A stretch of 10,463 bases of DNA, taken from contig JAGGXT010000037.1 in assembly GCA_021162905.1 (NCBI GenBank), forward strand, positions 1 through 10,463, read 5' to 3'. The position numbers and the translations under genes are program-made. The DNA is from Candidatus Odinarchaeota archaeon. Its GTDB lineage: Archaea; Asgardarchaeota; JAGGXT01. Every line of letters begins with the position of its first letter. Position 1 is the first letter of the stretch. This document shows positions 1 to 6,647 of the stretch, piece after piece. Under the pieces are notes generated by a model. That model saw nothing but the letters and a program-made list of their open reading frames with translations, ran no database searches and was not told where the DNA came from.

Positions 1-2
1 AC

Positions 3-329
3 GAGAATGCTGTATTATATCTGAAGAAATATCTAGAAAAGAAACCACGTGAGAATACTATAAAATATAGAATAGCAAAATTACTACTTAATTTAGACCA
101 CTATGAAGATGCACTCAGCTACCTCCAAGAAATAGAATCTACTTTCGAAAAAAACCCAGATTACTGGCTGCACTTGGGAAAAACATACATCGCATTAGGA
201 AAATACAATGAAGCTAAAGATGCTCTAACAAGGGCCTTGACCCTAAAAAAGGATTTCGATGAGGCAAAGAGAGAACTAAATAATCTAGAAGTCCTGATGA
301 AAAATAAGAATGATTCTAAGAAAGTATAG
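3..329 (+). CDS. TPR-repeat protein, C-terminal fragment (5' end outside window)
   Basis: An open frame enters from the left edge (first full codon at position 3) and ends at TAG 327-329, giving 108 residues. The sequence fits tetratricopeptide repeats. One helical pair runs through KYRIAKLLLNLDHYEDALSY. A near-canonical repeat follows, with W, LG, Y, A, Y, A, A and L spaced as in the TPR consensus (WLHLGKTYIALGKYNEAKDA, then ALTLKKDFDEAKREL). TPRs are protein-protein interaction scaffolds, so no enzymatic role can be inferred. The end is polar and lysine-rich, with no membrane segment. It points toward the decayed module that follows on the opposite strand, and nothing links it functionally to the CRISPR genes. 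The TPR assignment is firm; the parent protein is unknown. Confidence 0.8.
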   Translation, partial: ENAVLYLKKYLEKKPRENTIKYRIAKLLLNLDHYEDALSYLQEIESTFEKNPDYWLHLGKTYIALGKYNEAKDALTRALTLKKDFDEAKRELNNLEVLMKNKNDSKKV

Positions 330-379
330 AATGTATATACAAAATAGGAATAAAATTTATTTTATGAACGATCTTGTAT

Positions 380-393
380 CTATTTTTTATTTG
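380..393 (+). terminator. T-rich tract after the TPR gene, possible archaeal-type terminator
   Basis: A pyrimidine-rich run containing TTTTTT and a further TTT lies about 50 bases after the TPR stop codon, with no hairpin before it. Archaeal RNA polymerase commonly stops at oligo-T runs. The background is very AT-rich, so this could be chance. Confidence 0.3.
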
Positions 394-394
394 A

Positions 395-669
395 CTATAA
401 GCTTAATAATTTAACCGCATCAGGTTCTAGTATTAACTTATTTTGATATTTTACCCAATTTGGAAATATTATGACAAAATACTTTTAATCATTTTCGAGA
501 AAAAAGACATGAAACTTTTACAATCAGACGAATCAATTTTCGTCAGACCATGAGCTAGTATGGATCTGTTTCGTTTTTCAACGAATGAATAAATTTTTGA
601 AACGTCCACCTCTCTAATTTCTGAAGCATCTAACGCCTTTAAAATTAGTAATCCATCCATCAACGCCAA
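395..669 (-). pseudogene. Relic of a second CARF-HEPN (Csm6-like) effector: HEPN C-terminus only
   Basis: Read from TTG 669, the frame gives 66 residues that align without gaps to residues about 411-475 of the intact effector at 2714-4219. About 41 of 65 positions match by eye, including LMDGL near the start and the whole HEPN block KRNRSILAHGL with its RX4H motif. The frame stops early at 469. Shifting it by one base near position 473 restores FPNWVKYQNKL, matching YPEWKEYADKL in the intact protein, and runs to TAG at 397-395, the natural C-terminus. This is therefore the last roughly 90 codons of a paralogue carrying one single-base deletion. The CARF domain, linker and first part of the HEPN domain are gone. 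Upstream it is spliced into hepT. At this level of divergence it is an old or separately acquired copy, not a recent duplicate. It could still be translated as a 66-residue peptide from TTG, but nothing supports that it is functional. Confidence 0.85.
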
Positions 670-919
670 AGTAAAAATGAATTATTTTATCTCTCGTTCT
701 CGAAACCTCCCGCCACTCAATTTCAGGATATTTCTCTTTTAACTCATCTGAGATACTTTTAGAAGCTTCTCCTAAAATTTCAATGTTTCTTACAACAGCA
801 TCAATAACCATATCATTCTTCTTGAAATCTTCATAAGACAGATTCTCCGTATATTTCATTATCTTTTCACATGAGATAAGCATATCCATTAAAAACTCTT
901 TATCTCCTCGCTTATGCAT
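614..919 (-). pseudogene. hepT: HepT-like HEPN toxin, truncated at its C-terminus
   Basis: HepT toxins (DUF86) are small HEPN ribonucleases paired with the MntA nucleotidyltransferase, which in characterised systems AMPylates the tyrosine of the RX4HXY motif. From ATG 919 the protein has typical HepT landmarks: GDKEFLMDML, then SCEKIMKYTENLSYEDF, DAVVRNIEILGEASKSI, and KYPEIEWREV. The active site is R76-DKII-H81-F-Y83, followed by FGVD. After Asp87 the family normally continues about 25 residues (an IVW..DLP.L-type helix). Here the DNA switches to the effector relic and the HepT frame reads 14 unrelated residues to a stop at 614. The ATG at 919 overlaps the mntA stop by 8 bases, which fits translational coupling. 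A GTG at 928 is also in frame but gives an unusual N-terminus. Catalytic residues survive, but the loss of the last helix and the broken antitoxin make it likely a pseudogene. Confidence 0.8.
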
Positions 920-1219
920 ATTCAACACTCCTTTTTATCTCTTCCTTAACATGTTCCAATCTTATCGACTCAATTCCATCAGGGGTTAAAATATCAACTT
1001 TCCTACCGAAAAGTTTTTCAAGGAAATCAATAAGACCACAAACATTCCTAAATGTTGCTTTTCCCGCTCAAATTCCACAATAACATCAACATCACTTTTC
1101 TCCGTTATTTTATTTCTTGAAGCAGAGCCAAATATACCAATTCTTTTAACTCCAAACGACCTTATCTTTCCCCTGTTTTCTCTTATTTTTTCCAGTATCT
1201 CCTCCTTTGTCAGCATCAT
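912..1219 (-). pseudogene. mntA: MntA-like minimal nucleotidyltransferase antitoxin, frameshifted
   Basis: The first 50 or so residues are a textbook minimal nucleotidyltransferase: an N-terminal helix, then KRIGIFGSASR, and after ten residues the metal-binding DVD (GSX10DXD, here G-S...S-D-V-D-V-I-V-E-F). The frame then degenerates and stops at 986. Restoring one G in the CGGG run (plus-strand CCC at 1063-1065) gives ERGKATF and continues through VCGLIDFLEKLFGRKVDIL, TPDGIESIRLEHV and KEEIKRSVEYA to TAA at 914-912, a normal MntA C-terminus. The repaired protein would be about 102 residues, the usual size. It precedes hepT with an 8-base overlap, the standard order of this toxin-antitoxin pair. 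In characterised pairs MntA inactivates HepT by AMPylation. A sequencing error in the G run is possible, but the neighbouring genes are also broken. Confidence 0.85.
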
Positions 1220-1225
1220 ATTTCA

Positions 1226-1232
1226 ACCTCCT
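1226..1232 (-). promoter_or_regulatory. Strong Shine-Dalgarno site of mntA
   Basis: On the minus strand AGGAGGT lies 6 bases before ATG 1219 (a second in-frame ATG follows at once at 1216). It fixes the mntA start and shows that the 5' end of the toxin-antitoxin operon is undamaged. Confidence 0.7.
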
Positions 1233-1470
1233 ACAGGCCAAATCTCCATTTATCCTTACAACTTCATTTATTAATTTATAAGGTATTATTTTAAAAAGCT
1301 CCTTCAAGATTTGCTTCCTTTTCTGTCAATCTCTATTTTACTTATCAAAAATGCTTAAAATGTATATGATTTGCTTTGGCTCTTCAAGAGGCAGAAGAAG
1401 GATTTTGAAAGATTCAAGATTACTATCACAAAAAATATTCGCCCACGGGCCATTTATCTTTTGCGCCTAA
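1233..1470. other. Gap between mntA and the beta-helix relic; no recognisable gene
   Basis: No ORF of convincing length is present. On the minus strand two peptide-like stretches are visible. One contains NIFCDSNLESFKILLLP and ends at TAA 1340-1338. The other, containing ILKELFKIIPYKLINEVVR, lies about 1220-1327 and runs into mntA in a different frame. Together they look like a worn reading frame, but I do not recognise the family. A plus-strand ORF of 39 codons (1351-1470) overlaps them and has no recognisable features. The mntA promoter should lie here, but no clear TATA/BRE pair stands out. Confidence 0.35.
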
Positions 1471-2421
1471 TTAGAAAGTTACACTGTAAATAACTGCAAC
1501 TTCATAGGAAATTTTATCGGTATAAAGGTTATGAGGCCCTCTAACATAACCATAAGTCACTGCAATTTCATGGAGAATGGACATCAATTCCTTGGAAGTG
1601 GAGCTGGAATACTTATTCAATCGTTCTCTAATATCACCATAGTTCACAACAATTTCACAGAAAATAGCTGTGCCATCAGTTTATATAGTCCACATACTGT
1701 CGTGATAGCCAATAGCAATATTATAGCAAACGATATGGGAATCACCGTAACTTTTGGATATCCTACTAATGCATACTTCCTCTCAAATGTAACTGTAATT
1801 TACTGTGACATTTATTCAAATAAGGAGCACGGGCTGATTGTAGTTGATTTAAGCGGCAGAAATACTAACGTTACTGCAAAAAATATAATTGGTGGAGAAG
1901 CGTAGATGGACCGGAATATAAGAAAGATGGTGACCCATATAACCCTGAAGAGTATATGGAAATGTCATATTCAAACCTTGGCTAATTAGGCCAGACTTCA
2001 AGATTTATGTCTCTCCAAGCTCTCAAACAATAAATCCTGGTGAGTCAGCTACCTATGTGATTACGATTTCATCATTTGGTGGCTTCAGTTCAATAATCTC
2101 GCTAAGCCTCATAGATCTTCCTGAAAATACAAGCTATACTCTTAACCCTGTTTCACTTACCCTTCTGGCTAATGGCTCAGTCCAGTCAACACTGACAATA
2201 TCCACTGAACCAACAATTGAACCCGGAACATACACACTAACAATAATTGCAACGGGCGTGGAAAAACACATGAGATAAGAGTAACCTTACATGTAAAAAC
2301 ACCAAGACTGGAAACATTTTTCACAATTCCGAAAGAATATATAATAGTGGGCATGGTTGGCGCAATAGGATTCACAGCGCTAATAATAGTCATAAAAAGA
2401 AAATTGTTTCCAAAAGCCTAA
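1471..2421 (+). pseudogene. NosD-like right-handed beta-helix surface protein, 5'-truncated with three frameshifts
   Basis: Reading opens at 1471 inside a series of beta-helix coils of the form NITISHCNF..N / NITIVHNNFTEN / VVIANSNIIANDMGI, the pattern of NosD/CASH-type repeats. The first frame stops at 1905. A one-base loss near 1887 hides NWWRSVDGPEYKKDGDPYNP, the WWG..DGPE-like end seen after many archaeal beta-helices. A second loss near 1953 hides VYGNVIFKPWLIRPDFKIY. An Ig-like segment follows (VSPSSQTINPGESATY...GTYTLTIIATG). A third loss near 2256 hides GKTHEIRVTLHV and a terminal hydrophobic helix (IIVGMVGAIGF, then TALIIVI) capped by KRK before TAA 2421. The ancestor was a secreted, membrane-anchored beta-helix protein with many N-linked glycosylation-type NXT/S sites. 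The signal peptide and early coils are missing, and no start or SD exists at 1471. It is unrelated to the CRISPR genes. Confidence 0.8.
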
Positions 2422-2668
2422 TAGCAACAACACACTTAATCGTCAGTATTACGTCACATCGCTATGCATCACAATTCAATAATACCTACTAGAAGAAAAA
2501 CAAAGAGACAAAATCTTAGCAACCTTATTGCACTCGTGCCAGATGATTAAAAATAGAAGGTCGTGTTTTACTTGGTTTTATTAAACCATCGGAAGTGGTA
2601 GAGATTTTATAACTTTTCCTAAAGAAGAAGCTCTAGAGAATAAAGCATTTAAGCACCACTTCAAAAAG
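2422..2668. other. Gap upstream of the CARF-HEPN gene with a faint coding remnant
   Basis: No intact gene. On the plus strand a short frame reads KIEGRVLLGFIKPSEVVEIL and stops. One base away another frame reads FITFPKEEALENKAFKHHF and continues to TAA 2675-2677. The two may be parts of one decayed small gene, but the family is not recognised and the stretch is short enough to be coincidence. No tRNA, repeat or CRISPR repeat is visible. Confidence 0.3.
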
Positions 2669-2678
2669 CTTTATTAAA
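2669..2678 (+). promoter_or_regulatory. Possible archaeal TATA/BRE promoter for the CARF-HEPN gene
   Basis: CTTTATTAAA, preceded by the purine-rich CAAAAAG, resembles an archaeal BRE-TATA pair. Transcription starting about 25 bases downstream would give a very short leader containing the GAGGGAG SD site. The call rests only on sequence resemblance and spacing in AT-rich DNA. Confidence 0.3.
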
Positions 2679-2700
2679 AGTGAAGGGAATTTATAGAGTC

Positions 2701-2707
2701 GAGGGAG
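2701..2707 (+). promoter_or_regulatory. Shine-Dalgarno site supporting the TTG start at 2714
   Basis: GAGGGAG lies 6 bases before TTG 2714, and an in-frame TAA at 2708-2710 rules out any earlier start. A competing site exists: AAAGGAGG at 2743-2750, five bases before the in-frame ATG 2756. That run is formed by lysine-glutamate codons and the same run recurs inside the gene near 3627, so it may be incidental. Confidence 0.5.
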
Positions 2708-2713
2708 TAAATT

Positions 2714-4219
2714 TTGATTCCAGAGAAGGAATATCAGAAAATAAAGGAGGAATATATGGAGCTGATAAAAAAAGATGTGACTGTGGCCGAAAGATTCTAT
2801 GAAGAGGTAGTATTTCCAAAAATAATGGAGTTCATTTTTAGCAAAAGGAACACTATATTACAAGAGTTAAAAGATAAGTGGGGGATAAAAGAAGTTAGAG
2901 GCTTGATACAAGTAGTAGGACTTTCTAAGGAGCCGTTATTACTTATTCAAAAGGTCTTCCAGCCTGAAAAAACGTATTTTATTTGTACTGAGAGTTCTAA
3001 GAATATCATGGATAAAATAGTAAGTTATTTTAATTTGTTACCATCGCAGGTACAGCATTATACGGTATCAAGAAGTACTACGCCAGAAGATACATATAGG
3101 ATTGTTCGAAGAGCGCTATTGGAGTTTTTCAAAAATAGTCATGAGGTTCTTATTGATATAAGTGGTGGAAAAAAATCGATAATGTCAGGAGCTCTCTTAG
3201 CCGGATATTATTTTAATTTACCTGTAGTATATGTTGATTATAGAGAGTATCTTCCAAAAATAGGGAAACCAGTGCCATTTTCAGAGTACATTCATATTTT
3301 CGAGAAACCTCAGTTAGTTCTTACAGATATAGAGGAGAGAAAGTTATTAGCAACTCTGAAGAATTATGACTTTTCAGGGATGATTAATATCTCTGAAGAG
3401 CTTATGAAAAGGAGTGCGGATCCTAGAAGGTTTGAAATTTACAACTTGCTAGCTAAAGGTTTTTCTGAATGGGATAATTTTGATCATCGTTCCGCTTTAG
3501 AATTTTTTGATAGTGCAAAAAATAAGGCTAGGCAGTATAAGTTCAGAATAACAAACGAGAGGAGAATAGATGACTATATAGACGTATTAACTTTGATGAC
3601 TAAGGATGTACCTAAAGAGAATAAGGAGGAATATATTCTAAAGAAGGATAAATTATCTGCACTATATGCAATTGACCTAATTCAAAACGCTGAACGAAGG
3701 AAGAATAATCAGAAGTATGATTTTTCTGTTCTCTTGATGTACAGAGCCTTAGAATTGATTATTCAGCGGCTTCTTATGAAATTCGGGCTAAATCCGAAAG
3801 AACCCGATTTCGAAAAATTCTGTGGGATTAACAATATTAACCTGCAAGAGCTAAAGGAAAATGTTCATAGCATTAGAAAAGAACTCTATGGACTTAAGGG
3901 AAATGAATATATGAAGAAAGAAAGTAGCCTTCCAAGTAGAATTTCGCTTATGGACGGTTTAATTATCTTAAAAGCCATAAAAGTTCCCGAAATTGAGGAA
4001 ATTAACCTTTCTAAGATCTATTCATTCATTGAGAAAAGAAATCGCTCAATCTTGGCTCATGGATTGAGTAAAGTTAGTGGTTCTGACTGTAGGAAATTCT
4101 TTCAATTCTTTAAGAAGACGATTGAGCAGATTTTAAATAAACTCTATCCAGAATGGAAAGAGTACGCTGATAAGCTGAAAATGAGAACAGACGATATTCG
4201 TATAATAGAAAAGAGTTAA
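2714..4219 (+). CDS. CARF-HEPN CRISPR ancillary RNase, Cas02710/TIGR02710 group (Csm6/Csx1-like)
   Basis: A cyclic-oligoadenylate-activated RNase is predicted for this 501-residue protein. The N-terminal half is a CARF (Rossmann-like sensor) domain, about residues 45-205. Its hallmark is EVLIDISGGKKSIMSGA, with DISGG at 148-152, the ligand-binding loop typical of the Cas02710 group. A charged helical region (about 210-320) links it to a C-terminal HEPN domain, about 325-485. That domain carries KRNRSILAHGL with the RX4H catalytic pair R444 and H449. In the family, messenger made by Cas10 binds the CARF dimer and unleashes non-specific RNA cleavage by the HEPN dimer. The gene runs convergently toward csm5 with 54 bases between stops, so it is not in the csm operon and probably has its own promoter. 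The start is TTG with an SD; an ATG at 2756 would remove 14 residues. A diverged relic of a second copy sits at 395-669. Which messenger it binds cannot be read from the sequence. Confidence 0.88.
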   Translation: MIPEKEYQKIKEEYMELIKKDVTVAERFYEEVVFPKIMEFIFSKRNTILQELKDKWGIKEVRGLIQVVGLSKEPLLLIQKVFQPEKTYFICTESSKNIMDKIVSYFNLLPSQVQHYTVSRSTTPEDTYRIVRRALLEFFKNSHEVLIDISGGKKSIMSGALLAGYYFNLPVVYVDYREYLPKIGKPVPFSEYIHIFEKPQLVLTDIEERKLLATLKNYDFSGMINISEELMKRSADPRRFEIYNLLAKGFSEWDNFDHRSALEFFDSAKNKARQYKFRITNERRIDDYIDVLTLMTKDVPKENKEEYILKKDKLSALYAIDLIQNAERRKNNQKYDFSVLLMYRALELIIQRLLMKFGLNPKEPDFEKFCGINNINLQELKENVHSIRKELYGLKGNEYMKKESSLPSRISLMDGLIILKAIKVPEIEEINLSKIYSFIEKRNRSILAHGLSKVSGSDCRKFFQFFKKTIEQILNKLYPEWKEYADKLKMRTDDIRIIEKS

Positions 4220-4242
4220 ATGAGACTGTCTTTATCGATACA

Positions 4243-4258
4243 GAAAACACAAAAAGAT
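4243..4258 (-). terminator. T-rich tract after csm5, likely end of the csm operon
   Basis: On the minus strand the 54-base gap after the csm5 stop reads as TTTTT, GTG, TTTT in close succession, starting about 16 bases after the stop codon and with no hairpin. This fits archaeal oligo-T termination and sits where the operon should end before running antisense into the CARF-HEPN gene. Confidence 0.4.
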
Positions 4259-4273
4259 AATAGTAAGGTGAGG

Positions 4274-5605
4274 TCATTCTATTTTTTCTAGTTTTACCCA
4301 TCCCAGAGGTATGTTTTCTCTATTATTATTTGCTAAGCGTCTGCTTATTGGAAAGTATGAGGGGTTGCTTCTTGCTGGCTCTACTAATTTAGGTGCAAAT
4401 AGTCTAATTATCGTATTTTGAAGAGATGGAGACAATAATGACGTTATTGTTGTAAAGCGAAAACCAGATGCAAAGCCAACACGAAGGATCATCTGGTTTT
4501 CTGATAGTTTATTTATCTCATTCTTTAAGTTTTGGTAGAATCTATATACACTCTCATAGTTCTTTCTAAACTCATCGAGAAAATTCTCTTTAATTTCCTT
4601 AAGGAATGAGATTTCCCGGTCAATTAAAGCTTTCATAATTGATATTGACATAGCTCTTATTGAGTCCCACGTGAGCAAAGAGAGTATCTTCTCATCGAAT
4701 TTTTTATTGGAAACGTAATTTAAAAACGGCCTCACATTACTATTAAGTCTAATTGATTTTAAAACATCGGGTTTTAAGCTAAGGAAAAACTCTGTTTCAA
4801 GAGTAACACCTTTATCAATAACTTCAACTGGAACTACGGTTCTTTTCGTTTGGGTTTCTTTATGGGCTGGATGATCCACAATCACTATCTTATAGAGTTT
4901 TGATTCAGAGCATGTGGTGGTATCCCGAAATCCAAACAATTTAGAGAGATACATAAAGTCCCTTTTTTGATTGGCACCTATTCGCTTAAAGAAGATATTA
5001 ATTATTAATGTACCAAGTATTTTTGAAAGTTTAGCTACGCTATCTCTGTATTCACTTCGAGCAAAATCTATTTTCTTTTGATCATTCGTAAAAACATTTA
5101 CAGGAATTCTGTGTTTAATTTCGGACTCTATAGTTTTCTCAATGCGTTGTTTGTCATCCTGAGGAAGAGTTTGAAACAAGTGACTAATTATCAAAGTCTC
5201 CACGGCTCCCTTCAAAGAAGAACCTGGAATATAAACTTGTTTTTTGATAGAATCTCTAATGTTCAGAAATATCCATTTGGTAATATTTTCTGTCATGGGA
5301 TTTATTTTAAATGGATTTAGTATCACAAACTTTGCAATACTCTCTTTTTCACGATCGCTTAATCCACTGTAAAACTCATATATTAAATCAGATGTAAGCT
5401 CTCTTGTTCTTTTAATCCGAGTAATCAGCATGTCTCGTTTAATCTTATCAAGTTTCCTATATGCAAATTCATCAATAACATAGACTTTAAACAAATCTTT
5501 TGAGAACACATATTCGTGCGGTTGAAGGCATTCTCCACTGCCAATATGAATTGGTGTTTGAGTTTTTATTAGAACTTTATATCTTTCAATTATTTTCTGT
5601 CCCAT
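4274..5605 (-). CDS. csm5: Type III-A CRISPR RAMP protein Csm5
   Basis: Csm5 is the RAMP subunit that caps the 3'-end side of the crRNA backbone in the Csm complex and helps crRNA maturation. The 443-residue product opens with a RAMP beta strand and TPIHIGSGE (residues 17-25). IPGSSLKG at 126-133 is the loop shared by Csm3 and Csm5. A glycine-bearing VGFASGFRFTT lies near the C-terminus. I chose ATG 5605 over an upstream in-frame ATG at 5644: 5605 gives the family-typical N-terminus, and a GGTGGGGAT SD lies 5 bases before it. The gene overlaps the csm4 stop by 20 bases, so translation is probably coupled. It is last in the operon, the usual place. Csm5 is the most variable Csm subunit; position and motifs carry the call. 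Confidence 0.9.
   Translation of the reverse strand: MGQKIIERYKVLIKTQTPIHIGSGECLQPHEYVFSKDLFKVYVIDEFAYRKLDKIKRDMLITRIKRTRELTSDLIYEFYSGLSDREKESIAKFVILNPFKINPMTENITKWIFLNIRDSIKKQVYIPGSSLKGAVETLIISHLFQTLPQDDKQRIEKTIESEIKHRIPVNVFTNDQKKIDFARSEYRDSVAKLSKILGTLIINIFFKRIGANQKRDFMYLSKLFGFRDTTTCSESKLYKIVIVDHPAHKETQTKRTVVPVEVIDKGVTLETEFFLSLKPDVLKSIRLNSNVRPFLNYVSNKKFDEKILSLLTWDSIRAMSISIMKALIDREISFLKEIKENFLDEFRKNYESVYRFYQNLKNEINKLSENQMILRVGFASGFRFTTITSLLSPSLQNTIIRLFAPKLVEPARSNPSYFPISRRLANNNRENIPLGWVKLEKIE
4280..4289 (+). terminator. T6 run after the CARF-HEPN gene, possible terminator
   Basis: TATTTTTTCT lies about 60 bases after the effector stop codon, inside the last codons of convergent csm5 (lysine-glutamate codons on the other strand). 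It could end the plus-strand transcript, but coding constraint explains it equally well. Confidence 0.25.
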
Positions 5606-6641
5606 AAGATATCCCCACCAGAAAAGCATATCCATATCGTACAACTTTATGAATGCCTATATTTGCAAGCTCAACAGTCTTACCAAGGAGATCTATGTCT
5701 TTGCTAAAAGGTAATAGAGATCCTTCAGAGATCATGTTAATGGTAGGTCTACGTATACCTAATTTTGTATAAGGAGACTGCACAAATCCACCTATTCTTA
5801 CGAGTTCAAATAAAGGATGGTCCAAGCTTTGGCATAGTTTCTTAATTTCATCTCTTGTGGGAATGTACCTAGAGAGTGTAACTACGTACTTGCTATTCTC
5901 TGGCACTTTTAAATCAAGAGAAACCGTGGTGTATCTAAAAATACCATGGCCAATACTCCTATTCCCACCAATACCATCATCGGAAAGTAGATTCAGTGTT
6001 GAATAGAACTTTTTCTTAAAGCTATTGTCATAGAACTTAACAAGGAAATATAGGCCACTCTCTTTTGAGAAGCTAACACTTCCAGTGAAATAAATTAATG
6101 AACCGCAACCGTACCGGTCAAGTGTGTTATGAGAATCTATTTTAATCTTAATCGGCATATCTTGTTGCTCTATGTTTTGGAATTCATCTACAGTCATAAG
6201 TATATTTTCATACATAATAATGTCTCCGCTTGATACTTTTTCCAATAAGTCTCCAAGTGATAATCTTCCATTTATGATTTCCTCAAAAAGCATTTTGCTC
6301 AAAAGTATAGCCTTTTTAATTTTCTTCAAGTTTTTAAACGCTCTGACATCATTCACATACTTCTTAAGAGGCAATATCGGCTTAACAAAAGCATAAAGTA
6401 CAAATCCATTCTTTGAAAAATATGGAAAGGCCGATGAAATTATGAAAGGGGGGTTCCTATCAATATATAAGTTCACTAAAGCTGTAGCTTCATCAATTCC
6501 AAATAGCTTAGCGTATGTATTAATAAAAGCAGAAAATATTGTATCTGAGGGAATATAAAGCTCGGTAGATTCCTCACCTAATCCTCTTTTACCTACCCTG
6601 AGTGCGCTGGTAAACTTCAGTTGTACGGCCTCAACGTTCAA
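5586..6641 (-). CDS. csm4: Type III-A CRISPR RAMP protein Csm4
   Basis: Csm4 is the RAMP that binds the 5' repeat tag of the crRNA and docks Cas10 at the foot of the Csm complex. The 351-residue product has the Csm4 opening (QLKFTSALRVGKRGLGEES, then YIPSDTIFSAFINTYAKLFG). The IPSDTIFSA segment is characteristic: it fills the place of the Csm3-type PGSSLKG loop. The glycine-rich RAMP loop GGNRSIGHG is at residues 225-233, followed by a beta strand. The start is TTG 6641, 6 bases after the csm3 stop, with GGAGAGTGAT overlapping that stop as the SD. There is no upstream room for another start without overlapping csm3. Its 3' end overlaps csm5. It has no nuclease motif, as expected for Csm4. Confidence 0.92.
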   Translation of the reverse strand: MNVEAVQLKFTSALRVGKRGLGEESTELYIPSDTIFSAFINTYAKLFGIDEATALVNLYIDRNPPFIISSAFPYFSKNGFVLYAFVKPILPLKKYVNDVRAFKNLKKIKKAILLSKMLFEEIINGRLSLGDLLEKVSSGDIIMYENILMTVDEFQNIEQQDMPIKIKIDSHNTLDRYGCGSLIYFTGSVSFSKESGLYFLVKFYDNSFKKKFYSTLNLLSDDGIGGNRSIGHGIFRYTTVSLDLKVPENSKYVVTLSRYIPTRDEIKKLCQSLDHPLFELVRIGGFVQSPYTKLGIRRPTINMISEGSLLPFSKDIDLLGKTVELANIGIHKVVRYGYAFLVGISYGTENN

Positions 6642-6647
6642 AAATTA

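Noticed and set aside
1441..1450. GCCC-AC-GGGC inverted repeat as an operator or hairpin
   Set aside because: The arms are 4 bases with a 2-base loop, too short for a stable hairpin, and it is isolated from any confident promoter.
1351..1470. Plus-strand ORF of 39 codons
   Set aside because: It has no SD, no recognisable motif and overlaps competing minus-strand peptide signal.
2169..2393. Minus-strand ORF of 74 codons
   Set aside because: It is antisense to the Ig-like and membrane-anchor part of the beta-helix pseudogene, whose plus-strand frames carry clear protein signal.
4110..4301. Minus-strand ORF of 63 codons across the convergent 3' ends
   Set aside because: It overlaps the effector C-terminus and the csm5 end in another frame, with no start signal or recognisable content.
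5606..5644. Earlier csm5 start at 5644
   Set aside because: The extra 13 residues lie within csm4 and do not resemble a RAMP N-terminus. ATG 5605 has a GGTGGGGAT site just upstream.
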